Shown: piece after piece, positions 52,074 to 59,589 of the stretch | Numbering within the stretch: position 1 is the first letter of the stretch | Layout: each line of letters starts with the position of its first letter | From: Pseudomonas sp. | GTDB taxonomy: Bacteria; Pseudomonadota; Gammaproteobacteria; Pseudomonadales; Pseudomonadaceae | Direction: 5' to 3' | Assembly (NCBI RefSeq): GCF_030150285.1 | Contig: NZ_JASLGE010000023.1 | Coordinates: 1 to 64,000 of the forward strand | Length of the DNA stretch: 64,000 nucleotides | Translations under genes and position numbers: made by a program | Notes under the pieces: model-generated | Seen by the model: only the letters and a program-made list of their open reading frames with translations | Told to the model about the DNA's origin: nothing | The model's database searches: none

Positions 52074-52622
52074 GTGTCTATCCGTTCATTTCAGCAACAC
52101 ACACCGGCCCTGGGCGAACGCGCCTTTGTCGACCGCTCGGCGGTGGTGATCGGCGATGTCGAGATCGGTGCCGACAGTTCCATCTGGCCCCTGACGGTGA
52201 TTCGCGGTGACATGCACCGCATCCGCATCGGCGCGCGCACCAGCGTGCAAGACGGCTGCGTGCTGCATATCACCCACGCCGGCCCGTTCAACCCCGACGG
52301 TTTCCCACTGCTGATCGGCGACGACGTGACCATCGCCCATAAGGTCATGCTGCACGGCTGTACCGTGGGCAGCCGCATTTTGATCGGCATGGGCAGCATT
52401 GTGATGGACGGGGCCGTGATCGAAGACGACGTGATCGTCGGGGCCGGTAGCCTGGTGCCACCGGGCAAGCGCCTGGCCAGCGGCTTTCTGTATGTCGGCA
52501 GCCCGGTCAAAGCGGTGCGCGAACTGACTGAAAAAGAGAAAGCCTTTTTTACTTACAGCGCCGGCAACTACGTGAAACTCAAAGATCAGCACTTGGCCGA
52601 AGGCTACGATCAGCCCGCTTGA
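52074..52622 (+). CDS. Gamma-class carbonic anhydrase-like protein
   Basis: This 182-residue protein starts with GTG after AAGGAA. It is a left-handed beta helix of hexapeptide repeats. Possible zinc ligands are the His residues in LHITHAGPF and IAHKVMLHGCTV. It resembles YrdA/PaaY-type gamma carbonic anhydrases, several of which show little or no hydration activity or act as thioesterases. It is followed by a HAD gene 22 bp downstream, likely the same transcript. Confidence 0.88.
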   Translation: MSIRSFQQHTPALGERAFVDRSAVVIGDVEIGADSSIWPLTVIRGDMHRIRIGARTSVQDGCVLHITHAGPFNPDGFPLLIGDDVTIAHKVMLHGCTVGSRILIGMGSIVMDGAVIEDDVIVGAGSLVPPGKRLASGFLYVGSPVKAVRELTEKEKAFFTYSAGNYVKLKDQHLAEGYDQPA

Positions 52623-52644
52623 GCCGACTTATTTGGAGCCTTAC

Positions 52645-53292
52645 ATGCATTACCAGAACGTACTGTTCGACCTTGACGGCACCCTGACCGACCCGCGCGA
52701 GGGCATCACCCGCTCCATCCAGTATGGCTTGAGCAAAATGGGCATCGACGAACCGGACCTGACCAAACTCGAGCACTTTATCGGCCCGCCCTTGCTGCAA
52801 GCGTTTATGGAATTTTACGCCTTCAGCGAAACCCAGGCCTGGGAAGCCGTGGGCTTCTACCGCGAGCGTTTTGCCGTGACCGGCCTGTACGAAAACCGCG
52901 TGTTTGAAGGGGTTACACCGTTGCTTGAAGCCCTTGAAGGCCAAGGCCGGCAGTTGTTTATCGCCACGTCCAAGCCGCAGGTGTATGCCCGCGAAATCGC
53001 CCGCCATTTCGATTTCGCCCGCCACTTCAACGAGGTGTACGGCAGTGAACTGGACGGCACGCGCACTAATAAGGTCGAGCTGATTCGCCACTTGATGACC
53101 GAACAAGGGCTGGACCCCGCCCAAACGCTGATGATCGGTGACCGCAAACACGACCTGATCGGCGCGCACGAGAACGGCCTGGACGCGGCGGCGGTGGGCT
53201 ACGGGTTTGGCAGTTTTGAAGAGCTGAATGCGTTTGCGCCCAAGTACCACTTCGCAACCCTGGCGCAATTGCATCAAGCCTTCAAAGGCTAA
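52645..53292 (+). CDS. HAD-superfamily hydrolase, Gph/PpaX-like
   Basis: This 215-residue protein starts at ATG 52645 with GGAG 6 nt before it; TTG 52633 is less likely. The nucleophile motif is LFDLDGTLTDPREG, motif II is FIATSKPQ and motif IV is LMIGDRKHDLIGAHENGLDA. A cap domain lies between. The family includes phosphoglycolate phosphatases and pyrophosphatases; the substrate is not known. It follows the carbonic anhydrase-like gene. Confidence 0.88.
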   Translation: MHYQNVLFDLDGTLTDPREGITRSIQYGLSKMGIDEPDLTKLEHFIGPPLLQAFMEFYAFSETQAWEAVGFYRERFAVTGLYENRVFEGVTPLLEALEGQGRQLFIATSKPQVYAREIARHFDFARHFNEVYGSELDGTRTNKVELIRHLMTEQGLDPAQTLMIGDRKHDLIGAHENGLDAAAVGYGFGSFEELNAFAPKYHFATLAQLHQAFKG

Positions 53293-53377
53293 TAAACCGC
53301 GAGCACGTTCACGGCCACCGTACGCGCTCGCCCCCCTTTCACCCTCACCAAAATAAATTTTTTGGTTATTACCAAAT

Positions 53378-53390
53378 AGCTTCTTATTCC
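53378..53390 (+). promoter_or_regulatory. Sulfur-type upstream motif, copy 1
   Basis: AGCTTCTTATTCC lies about 67 bp before the hydrolase ATG in an AT-rich stretch. Its reverse complement recurs with one mismatch upstream of the MetQ-like gene (55094-55106). The palindrome TTTGGT-TATT-ACCAAA (53361-53376) adjoins it. A CysB-class site is plausible but unproved. Confidence 0.4.
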
Positions 53391-53456
53391 TTAGCGATTC
53401 TAAAAACCCTCCCTATACTGGTTCAGTAATACAAACACAGCGGGAGACGCGCACCC

Positions 53457-54038
53457 ATGGGCAACGAAGCGATTCGCTATTTGATAGTGCCGGGCTGGCA
53501 AGGTTCGTCCGACGATCATTGGCAAACCCACTGGCAAAACAGCTTACCGAACAGTGCCCGGGTGGAGCAGGCCGACTGGCTGACACCACGCCGCGAAGAC
53601 TGGATCGCAGCGCTGGCTGAAGCCATTGCGGCTGACAGCACACCGGTGATTCTGATTGCCCACAGCCTGGGGTGCATCACCGTAGCCCATTGGGCTGAAC
53701 GTGCGCCCGCCAGCTTGTTAAGCCAGGTGCGCGGTGCGTTGCTGGTGGCCCCGGCCGATGTCGAGCGCCCCACCTGCGCACCCGCCTTGCGTAACTTTGC
53801 ACCGATCCCCAGCCGGACCTTGCCGTTTCCCAGCCACATTGTCAGCTCTGATAACGACGCGGCCGTCAGCGCACCGCGGGCGATGGCGTTTGCCCTGCAG
53901 TGGGGGGCCGAGATTGGCATCATCAGCGGTGCCGGGCACATCAACGTCAAATCCGGCCATCAACGCTGGGAACAAGGGTTTGCCTTTTTGTATCGCCTGC
54001 AAACCCGCATTGAGCACGGTGCCCTGCGCCGCGCCTGA
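53457..54038 (+). CDS. RBBP9/YdeN-family alpha/beta hydrolase
   Basis: This 193-residue serine hydrolase begins YLIVPGWQGSSDDHWQTHWQ, the typical RBBP9 opening. The nucleophile Ser lies in IAHSLGCITVAHWAE; the acid and His are in the C-terminal part (SDNDAAVSAP and GAGHINVKSGH). Its promoter region is AT-rich and shares a 13-mer with the MetQ-like gene, hinting at a sulfur-starvation group with the AAA+ gene that follows 50 bp downstream. The substrate is unknown. Confidence 0.87.
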   Translation: MGNEAIRYLIVPGWQGSSDDHWQTHWQNSLPNSARVEQADWLTPRREDWIAALAEAIAADSTPVILIAHSLGCITVAHWAERAPASLLSQVRGALLVAPADVERPTCAPALRNFAPIPSRTLPFPSHIVSSDNDAAVSAPRAMAFALQWGAEIGIISGAGHINVKSGHQRWEQGFAFLYRLQTRIEHGALRRA

Positions 54039-54088
54039 CTTTTCTGTAACGCCCGCGCCCACCCTTTGGCGGCGGGCGGGAGCCCGCC

Positions 54089-54985
54089 ATGAGCCTGCAT
54101 GAAACCTTCGGTCAGCCATTGTTGACCTTCCCTGACGCTGAAAAAAGCCCGCTGAGCATCCGCGCCAAGGCGCTGGTGTTTGTAGACCCGCGCTCGCGCC
54201 AGCTGCGCAACGACCTGGAGCAATTGGCACCGCGTGCGCTGCCGGTACTGATTCGCGGCGAGACCGGTAGCGGCAAAGAGCTGCTGGCCCGGCATATCCA
54301 TCGCGCCAGTGACCGTAGCGGGTTATTTGTGTCGGTTAACTGCGGTGCCATCAGCCCCACGTATGCAGACGCCGAATTGTTCGGCTATGCCCCCGGCACC
54401 CATAACCGTTCGGCCAGCAGCCGCGCCGGCTGGTTCGGCTCAGCCAATGGCGGCACTTTGTACCTGGACGAAATCGGTGACTTGCCGTTAGCGATCCAGA
54501 TCAAGTTGCTGGCGGCCCTGGAAACCCATGAAGTCACCCGCGTCGGTGCCCACCAGCCCAGCCCCGTGGACGTGCGACTGGTGGCCGCCACCAGCATCGA
54601 CCTGACCCAAGCGGTCAACGCGGGCAAGTTTCACGAACGGCTGTATCACTACCTCAGCGAAGGCCGCCTGGATTTGCCCGCCTTGCGCGAACGGCCTGGG
54701 GATATTTTGTCGCTGGCCGAATATTTTCTGGGCATCTATAGCCAGCGGTTGAACCTGCCCGTGCCATTTATCAGCGACAGCGCCCAACGGGTGCTGGAGC
54801 GCCACAGCTGGCCGGGCAACACGCGGGAGCTGGAGAACGTGATTCACTTTGCGCTGCTGGTGAGTACGGGCGAAGAGATCCAGCCCGAACACCTGAACCT
54901 GCCGGATGCATTGAGTCAGATAGAGCTGTTTATCAAAGGGGCCACCGCGCAGGAACTGGCGGCGCTTAAAAACCTGCTGCCCTAG
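54089..54985 (+). CDS. Sigma54-activator-like AAA+ protein without GAFTGA or HTH
   Basis: This 298-residue protein is almost only the sigma54-interaction AAA+ domain. Walker A is GETGSGKE (57-64), Walker B GGTLYLDE (121-128), and the arginine-finger region is RLYHYLSEGRLDLPALRER. The GAFTGA loop, needed to contact sigma54, is replaced by GTHNRS (103-108; DNA checked). There is no receiver or sensor domain and no C-terminal Fis-type helix-turn-helix. It resembles SfnR-type regulators of organosulfur use. It may be inactive with sigma54 or may have a new partner. Confidence 0.85.
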   Translation: MSLHETFGQPLLTFPDAEKSPLSIRAKALVFVDPRSRQLRNDLEQLAPRALPVLIRGETGSGKELLARHIHRASDRSGLFVSVNCGAISPTYADAELFGYAPGTHNRSASSRAGWFGSANGGTLYLDEIGDLPLAIQIKLLAALETHEVTRVGAHQPSPVDVRLVAATSIDLTQAVNAGKFHERLYHYLSEGRLDLPALRERPGDILSLAEYFLGIYSQRLNLPVPFISDSAQRVLERHSWPGNTRELENVIHFALLVSTGEEIQPEHLNLPDALSQIELFIKGATAQELAALKNLLP

Positions 54986-54995
54986 ACCAAAACCG

Positions 54996-55059
54996 CCAGG
55001 AGCGTGCTTGCTCACGCTCTTTGGATGGGTAAAGATCGCGAGCACGCGCGCTTTCACAG
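54996..55059. repeat. REP pair
   Basis: GCCAGGAGCGTGCTTGCTCA followed by CGCTC is a diverged REP copy, and GATCGCGAGCACGCGCGCTT (55034 onward) is its inverted partner, forming a REPIN-like pair between the AAA+ and MetQ-like genes. Confidence 0.7.
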
Positions 55060-55093
55060 CGGGGCGAGTCGGAAAAAATCAAATGAACAAAAT

Positions 55094-55106
55094 GGCATAA
55101 GAAGCT
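55094..55106 (-). promoter_or_regulatory. Sulfur-type upstream motif, copy 2
   Basis: GGCATAAGAAGCT is the reverse complement, with one mismatch, of the 53378-53390 motif. It lies about 98 bp before the MetQ-like ATG, with GGAATAA 30 bp further on. The pair suggests a shared activator. Confidence 0.4.
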
Positions 55107-55203
55107 GAATAAATATTATTGTTCTGGAATAAAGAAACTCGGTATTGTTCGCTTCGTCTTCCAATAAAACCGTCGCATGAACGGTCACACTTAAGGGTAT
55201 TGC

Positions 55204-55986
55204 ATGAAAAAGGTTCTGTTGTTTACCGCACTGGCGGCTGCTTTGACGGCAGGCCTGGCACAGGCTGGCGAGAAACTGGTGGTGGCGGCGACCCCGGTTC
55301 CTCACGCTGAAATCCTTGAGCTGATCAAACCCACCCTCGCCAAAGAAGGCGTGGACCTGGACATCAAAGTCTTCACCGACTACGTACAGCCCAACGTGCA
55401 AGTCGCCGAGAAGCGCCTGGACGCCAACTATTTCCAAACCCTGCCTTACCTCGAAAGCTTCAACAAAGGTAAAGGCACCAACCTGGAAACCGTGATCGGC
55501 GTTCACGTTGAACCGTTTGGTGGCTACTCGAAGAAAGTCAAAAGCCTGGCCGAATTGAAGAACGGCGCAACCATCGCCATTCCGAACGAAGGCAGCAACA
55601 GCGGCCGCGCCCTGATCCTGCTGCACAAGGCGGGCCTGATCGAGCTGAAAGACCCGAACAACGCGGTCTCTACCCCGAAAGACATCGCCAAGAACCCGCA
55701 CAACTTCAAGTTCAAAGAGCTGGAATCGGCGCTGCTGCCCCGCGTGCTGAACGAAGTTGACCTGGACATGATCAACACCAACTACGCGCTGGAAGCGGGC
55801 CTGAACCCGAAAACCGACGCGCTGATCATCGAAGGCTCCGATTCGCCTTACGTGAACTTCCTGGTGGCTCGCCCGGACAACAAAGACAGCGAAGCGATCC
55901 AGAAGCTGGCCAAAGCCCTGACCAGCCCAGAAGTCAAAGCCTTCATTGAGAAGAAATACAACGGTGCGGTAGTGCCAGCGTTCTAA
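55204..55986 (+). CDS. MetQ/NlpA-family substrate-binding protein
   Basis: This 260-residue periplasmic binding protein has a signal peptide (MKKVLLFTALAAALTAGLAQ, cut at AQA-GEK). The Met-binding core includes FTDYVQPNVQVAEKRLDANYF, NDxxN-type segments and GSNSGRALILL. Unlike most MetQ proteins it has no lipobox Cys, so it should be soluble. No metN or metI gene is adjacent, so it works with a transporter encoded elsewhere or is an orphan. It likely binds methionine or a related compound, and a terminator follows. Confidence 0.87.
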   Translation: MKKVLLFTALAAALTAGLAQAGEKLVVAATPVPHAEILELIKPTLAKEGVDLDIKVFTDYVQPNVQVAEKRLDANYFQTLPYLESFNKGKGTNLETVIGVHVEPFGGYSKKVKSLAELKNGATIAIPNEGSNSGRALILLHKAGLIELKDPNNAVSTPKDIAKNPHNFKFKELESALLPRVLNEVDLDMINTNYALEAGLNPKTDALIIEGSDSPYVNFLVARPDNKDSEAIQKLAKALTSPEVKAFIEKKYNGAVVPAF

Positions 55987-56004
55987 ACCACGCCCGCCTC
56001 ACTG

Positions 56005-56040
56005 AAAACGCCGACGGCTCACACCGCGTCGGCGTTTTTT
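56005..56040 (+). terminator. Terminator of the MetQ-like gene
   Basis: AAAACGCCGAC, a 12-nt loop and GTCGGCGTTTTTT form a clear intrinsic terminator. Confidence 0.93.
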
Positions 56041-56052
56041 ATGGCGCACGGT

Positions 56053-57216
56053 TTAAGTGTCGGCCCAGTGCCATGCCGGTTGATCCAGCAACCGCTGGCC
56101 CACCACTTCGGTCTGGCCGAGGTTTTTCTCCAGCACGATGCAATTGCATTCGGGGTCTTGCTGCAGCGCGGCAATCAGCCGCCGCGCATGGGACACCACC
56201 CACACTTGGGTGTGCTGCGACGCCTGAATGATCAACCGCGCCAAGGCCGGCAGCAAATCGGGGTGCAGGCTGGTTTCCGGTTCGTTGAGCACCATCATGG
56301 TGGGCGGCCGTGAGGTCAGCAGCGCCGCAATCAGCAGCAGGTAGCGCAAGGTGCCATCCGACAATTCTGCCGCCGACAAGGGCCGCAATAAGCCGTGCTG
56401 ATAGAACTCAATGCCGAACCGGCCGCCGGGCATCACGTTGATGTCCAGGCGGGCACCGGGAAACGCATCGCTGATCGCGCGGTGCAAGGCTTCGGGGTCG
56501 CCCAATTCAAGGATGGTTTGCAAGGCCGCCGCCAGATCTCGGCCGTCGTGGTGCAGCACCGGGGTGCGAGTGCCCAGTTGCGGCTGACGCGCAGGCGCTT
56601 CGGGGTCGGTGCGAAAGTGATCATAAAATCGCCAGCCCCGAATGGTTTCGCGCAGGCGCACCACTTCAGGGGAGGTGTTCAGGTTGCCGATCTGATCAAA
56701 CAGGCTGTCGAACATCGGTGCGTGTTGCACCAGCACCTGCCAGCTGCGCCCTTCACGGGCGCGAATCATCGGGCCTTTGCGTTCCACCAGTTCGCTGGCC
56801 GGGCGGTAGTAGGGGCCCACCCAGAGGCTTTCATGCTTGATTTGCGGGTCGAGGGCAAACGCCGAGCGCTCCGGGATCGGCAAGCCCAGCGCGATGGCAT
56901 AGCTGAAGTCCTCTGCGGCAAAACCCAGCCGCAGGCGTTTGGTGTCCTGGCGCACGGTGGCCGTGATATCGACTTCACCGCGCTGCATACCGCGCGAAAG
57001 AGTGTGCGGCCCGGCCCAGAACGTCGATTCCAGCCCGCCTTCACGGGCCAGGGCATTGATGACCCCGCCCTGGGCGGTTTCGGCCAACAGCCGCAAGGCC
57101 CGGTACAGGTTGGATTTACCGCTGCCATTAGGGCCCGTCACCAGGTTGAGCCGGGCCAGCGGAATCACCAACTGGTTGATCGAGCGGTAATTGGCCACAG
57201 CGAGGGTCGTTAGCAT
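56053..57216 (-). CDS. RecF/SMC-like AAA ATPase
   Basis: This 387-residue protein has the ABC-type Walker A GPNGSGKSNLYRALRLL near residue 29, and a C-terminal block LSDGTLRYLLLIAALL (signature-like) followed by MVLNEPETSLHPDLLPALA (Walker B). This AAA_21/OLD-like arrangement occurs in repair and defence ATPases, but no nuclease (TOPRIM) domain or partner gene is present. It is divergent from the RND adaptor with 194 bp between. The function is unknown. Confidence 0.83.
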   Translation of the reverse strand: MLTTLAVANYRSINQLVIPLARLNLVTGPNGSGKSNLYRALRLLAETAQGGVINALAREGGLESTFWAGPHTLSRGMQRGEVDITATVRQDTKRLRLGFAAEDFSYAIALGLPIPERSAFALDPQIKHESLWVGPYYRPASELVERKGPMIRAREGRSWQVLVQHAPMFDSLFDQIGNLNTSPEVVRLRETIRGWRFYDHFRTDPEAPARQPQLGTRTPVLHHDGRDLAAALQTILELGDPEALHRAISDAFPGARLDINVMPGGRFGIEFYQHGLLRPLSAAELSDGTLRYLLLIAALLTSRPPTMMVLNEPETSLHPDLLPALARLIIQASQHTQVWVVSHARRLIAALQQDPECNCIVLEKNLGQTEVVGQRLLDQPAWHWADT

Positions 57217-57409
57217 GGGCTAGCCTCTTTTTTCGTCACGGGGGCAGGTCACGATGGGCAGCGCATCACGCTCTGGCATTTATATCGCCGCCTACACCCG
57301 TTTTTACACTGAATCGCGGTTGGCACATAGAACGCCACGGACTAGGATCCCTGATCTACGCTATCAAGCGTTTCTAAATGTTAAATCAGCATCAGGCAAA
57401 GGAGCATGC

Positions 57410-58501
57410 ATGGTGGGTCCACGAAACACAGGGGTTTTGGGCTTGAGCTTGCTGGTGCTGTTAACCGCGTGCGGAAAGGAAAGCCCAAAGGAGCCATTAT
57501 CGCCTCGCGTCTATGTGCAGCAGGTCAGCAGCCGCGAATATGCTTCGCCCATTCTGCTCAGTGGCGACATTCAGGCCCGGGTCGAGACCCAGTTGTCATT
57601 CCGGGTGGGCGGCAAGGTGATCGAGCGCACGGTCGATGTCGGCGATCACATCAAGGCCAACCAAGTGCTGGCACGCCTTGACCCCAAAGACTTGAACATC
57701 CAGGTACGCACGGCGCAAGCCAGCGTGGCCGCGCAAAAAGCGCAAGTGGCGCAAACCGGGCAGGCCTATGTTCGTCAGCAAAAGCTACTGCCCAAGGGCT
57801 ACACCAGCCAAAGCGAATATGACGCCGCCAACGCCGCGTTTCTGAGCGCAAAAAGCGCCCTTGCCGCCGCACAGGCGCAACTGGACAACGCCCGCGAGCA
57901 ACTGAGCTACAGCCAGTTGGAAGCCGAAGCCCCAGGCATTATTACCGCGCGCCGGGCGGAAGTCGGGCAAGTGGTGCAGGCCACCATGCCGATGTTTACC
58001 TTGGCCCGCGACGGGGCCCGCGACGCGGTCTTCAATGTGTATGAATCGCTGTTCATTGAGCCGCCCAAAGACCCCACCGTGCACGTCACCTTGCTGAGCG
58101 ATCCGAGCATCCAGGTCAAAGGCCAGATCCGCGAAATCACCCCCACCGTGTCAGCTCAAAGCGGCACGCTACAAATCAAGGTACAGCTCGATGAGTTGCC
58201 CAAAGGCATGAACCTGGGCTCAGTGGTCAGCATCAACCTCACCCCGGCCCCCAGCCCCAGCATTGAGCTTCCCTGGTCGGCCCTCACCAAAGACGTCAGC
58301 GAGCCCGCCGTATGGGTCACGGACGAGAACAGCATCGTGCGTTTGCAGCGGGTCAAGGTGGCACGCTACCTGACCGGCAGTGTGATCGTCAGCGAAGGCC
58401 TCAAGGATGGAGAACGTGTCGTGATCGCAGGCGGGCAGTTGCTGCACCCCGGTATCAAGGTTGAGATTGCGCCTCTCCCGGCACAGGGGGCGCAATTATG
58501 A
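57410..58501 (+). CDS. RND efflux periplasmic adaptor 1 (TriA-like lipoprotein)
   Basis: This 363-residue adaptor starts at MVGPRNTGVLGLSLLVLLTA, with AAAGGAG upstream; the ORF opening at 57254 has no signal. The lipobox LTAC gives a lipidated Cys near residue 21. The lipoyl/hairpin region starts with SGDIQARVETQLSFRVGGKV and the long coiled coil has RTAQASVAAQKAQVA. Its stop overlaps the next adaptor's start by 4 bp. Two adaptors plus one pump match TriABC of P. aeruginosa. Confidence 0.9.
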   Translation: MVGPRNTGVLGLSLLVLLTACGKESPKEPLSPRVYVQQVSSREYASPILLSGDIQARVETQLSFRVGGKVIERTVDVGDHIKANQVLARLDPKDLNIQVRTAQASVAAQKAQVAQTGQAYVRQQKLLPKGYTSQSEYDAANAAFLSAKSALAAAQAQLDNAREQLSYSQLEAEAPGIITARRAEVGQVVQATMPMFTLARDGARDAVFNVYESLFIEPPKDPTVHVTLLSDPSIQVKGQIREITPTVSAQSGTLQIKVQLDELPKGMNLGSVVSINLTPAPSPSIELPWSALTKDVSEPAVWVTDENSIVRLQRVKVARYLTGSVIVSEGLKDGERVVIAGGQLLHPGIKVEIAPLPAQGAQL

Positions 58502-59589
58502 GCCGGTCATTGCTCAACCGCTTGTGGCTTGCCCCGCTGGCCGGCGCGCTGTTGCTCGGCTGCACCGAAGAACACGCTGAACCGCTGCCTGTGCGCCCCG
58601 CGCTGTATGTCGTGGCGCAGCCCCAAACGAGCGATCAGCTGGGGCGCTTTGCCGGCAATATTGAAGCGCGCTACGAGAGCACGCTGGGGTTTCGCGTACC
58701 CGGCCGTATTGTGCGGCGCTATCACGACGTGGGCACACAGGTGAAGGAGGGCGATATTCTGGCCAGCCTCGACCCTACCGATCAGCAAAATAACCTGCGC
58801 GCCGCTCAAGGCGACCTGGCCAAAGTGCGCGCCCAACTGATCAATGCCCAAGCCAACGCACGTCGCCAGCAAGAGCTGTTCGACCGGGGCGTGGGCGCAA
58901 AAGCGCAACTGGACACGGCCCAAGCCGATCTTAAAACCACCGCAGCGTCGGTGACGCAGGCCGAGGCCGCGGTCAACCAGGCCCAGGACCAACTCAATTA
59001 CTGCAACCTGCGCGCCGATCATGACGCCGTGATTACCCACTGGCAGGCCGAGGCCGGCCAAGTGGTGAGCGTCGGTGAAGAAGTGGTCACGCTGGCCCGC
59101 CCCGAAATCAAGGAAGCAGTGATTGACCTGCCGGGACAACTGGCCGAAGCCTTACCGCCGGGCATTGAGTTCCGCGTGGCGGGGCAACTCGACCCGAACG
59201 TCAACACCGCCGCCCACGTGCGCGAAATCGCCCCACAAGCCGACAGCGCCACCCGCACCCGACGCACCCGCCTGACCCTCGACCAAACCCCGGCGGCCTT
59301 CCGCCTGGGCAGTTCGGTCAGCGTGACCGTCAGCTACCCCATTGCCGAGCACTTCAAAATCCCGCTGACCGCCCTGCAAGAGGTGGATGGCCGCACGCAA
59401 GTCTGGATCATTGATAAGACGGCGCACACCGTCACCCCACAACAGGTCAGCGTGCTGCGCCAACGTGGCAAAAACGTGCTGTTGGCAGGCGGTTTGAAAC
59501 GCGGCGACTACGTGGTCAGCGCAGGGGTGCACAGCCTCACCCCGGGACAGACAGTCAGACTCGATCTCGATAAGGAAGCCTCACAATGA
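58498..59589 (+). CDS. RND efflux periplasmic adaptor 2 (TriB-like lipoprotein)
   Basis: This 363-residue adaptor has a lipoprotein signal with LLLGC (Cys near 22), then the lipoyl half RYESTLGFRVPGRIVRRYHD, a coiled-coil hairpin with LRAAQGDLAKVRAQLINAQ, and the beta-barrel domain. It overlaps both neighbours by 4 bp (ATGA), so translation is coupled. In TriABC both adaptors are required for the pump; the same is expected here. Confidence 0.9.
   Translation: MSRSLLNRLWLAPLAGALLLGCTEEHAEPLPVRPALYVVAQPQTSDQLGRFAGNIEARYESTLGFRVPGRIVRRYHDVGTQVKEGDILASLDPTDQQNNLRAAQGDLAKVRAQLINAQANARRQQELFDRGVGAKAQLDTAQADLKTTAASVTQAEAAVNQAQDQLNYCNLRADHDAVITHWQAEAGQVVSVGEEVVTLARPEIKEAVIDLPGQLAEALPPGIEFRVAGQLDPNVNTAAHVREIAPQADSATRTRRTRLTLDQTPAAFRLGSSVSVTVSYPIAEHFKIPLTALQEVDGRTQVWIIDKTAHTVTPQQVSVLRQRGKNVLLAGGLKRGDYVVSAGVHSLTPGQTVRLDLDKEASQ

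Noticed and set aside
56053..57216. Anti-phage defence system around the AAA ATPase
   Set aside because: No effector, nuclease or toxin gene is adjacent; neighbours are a binding protein and an efflux pump. Kept only as a lone ATPase.
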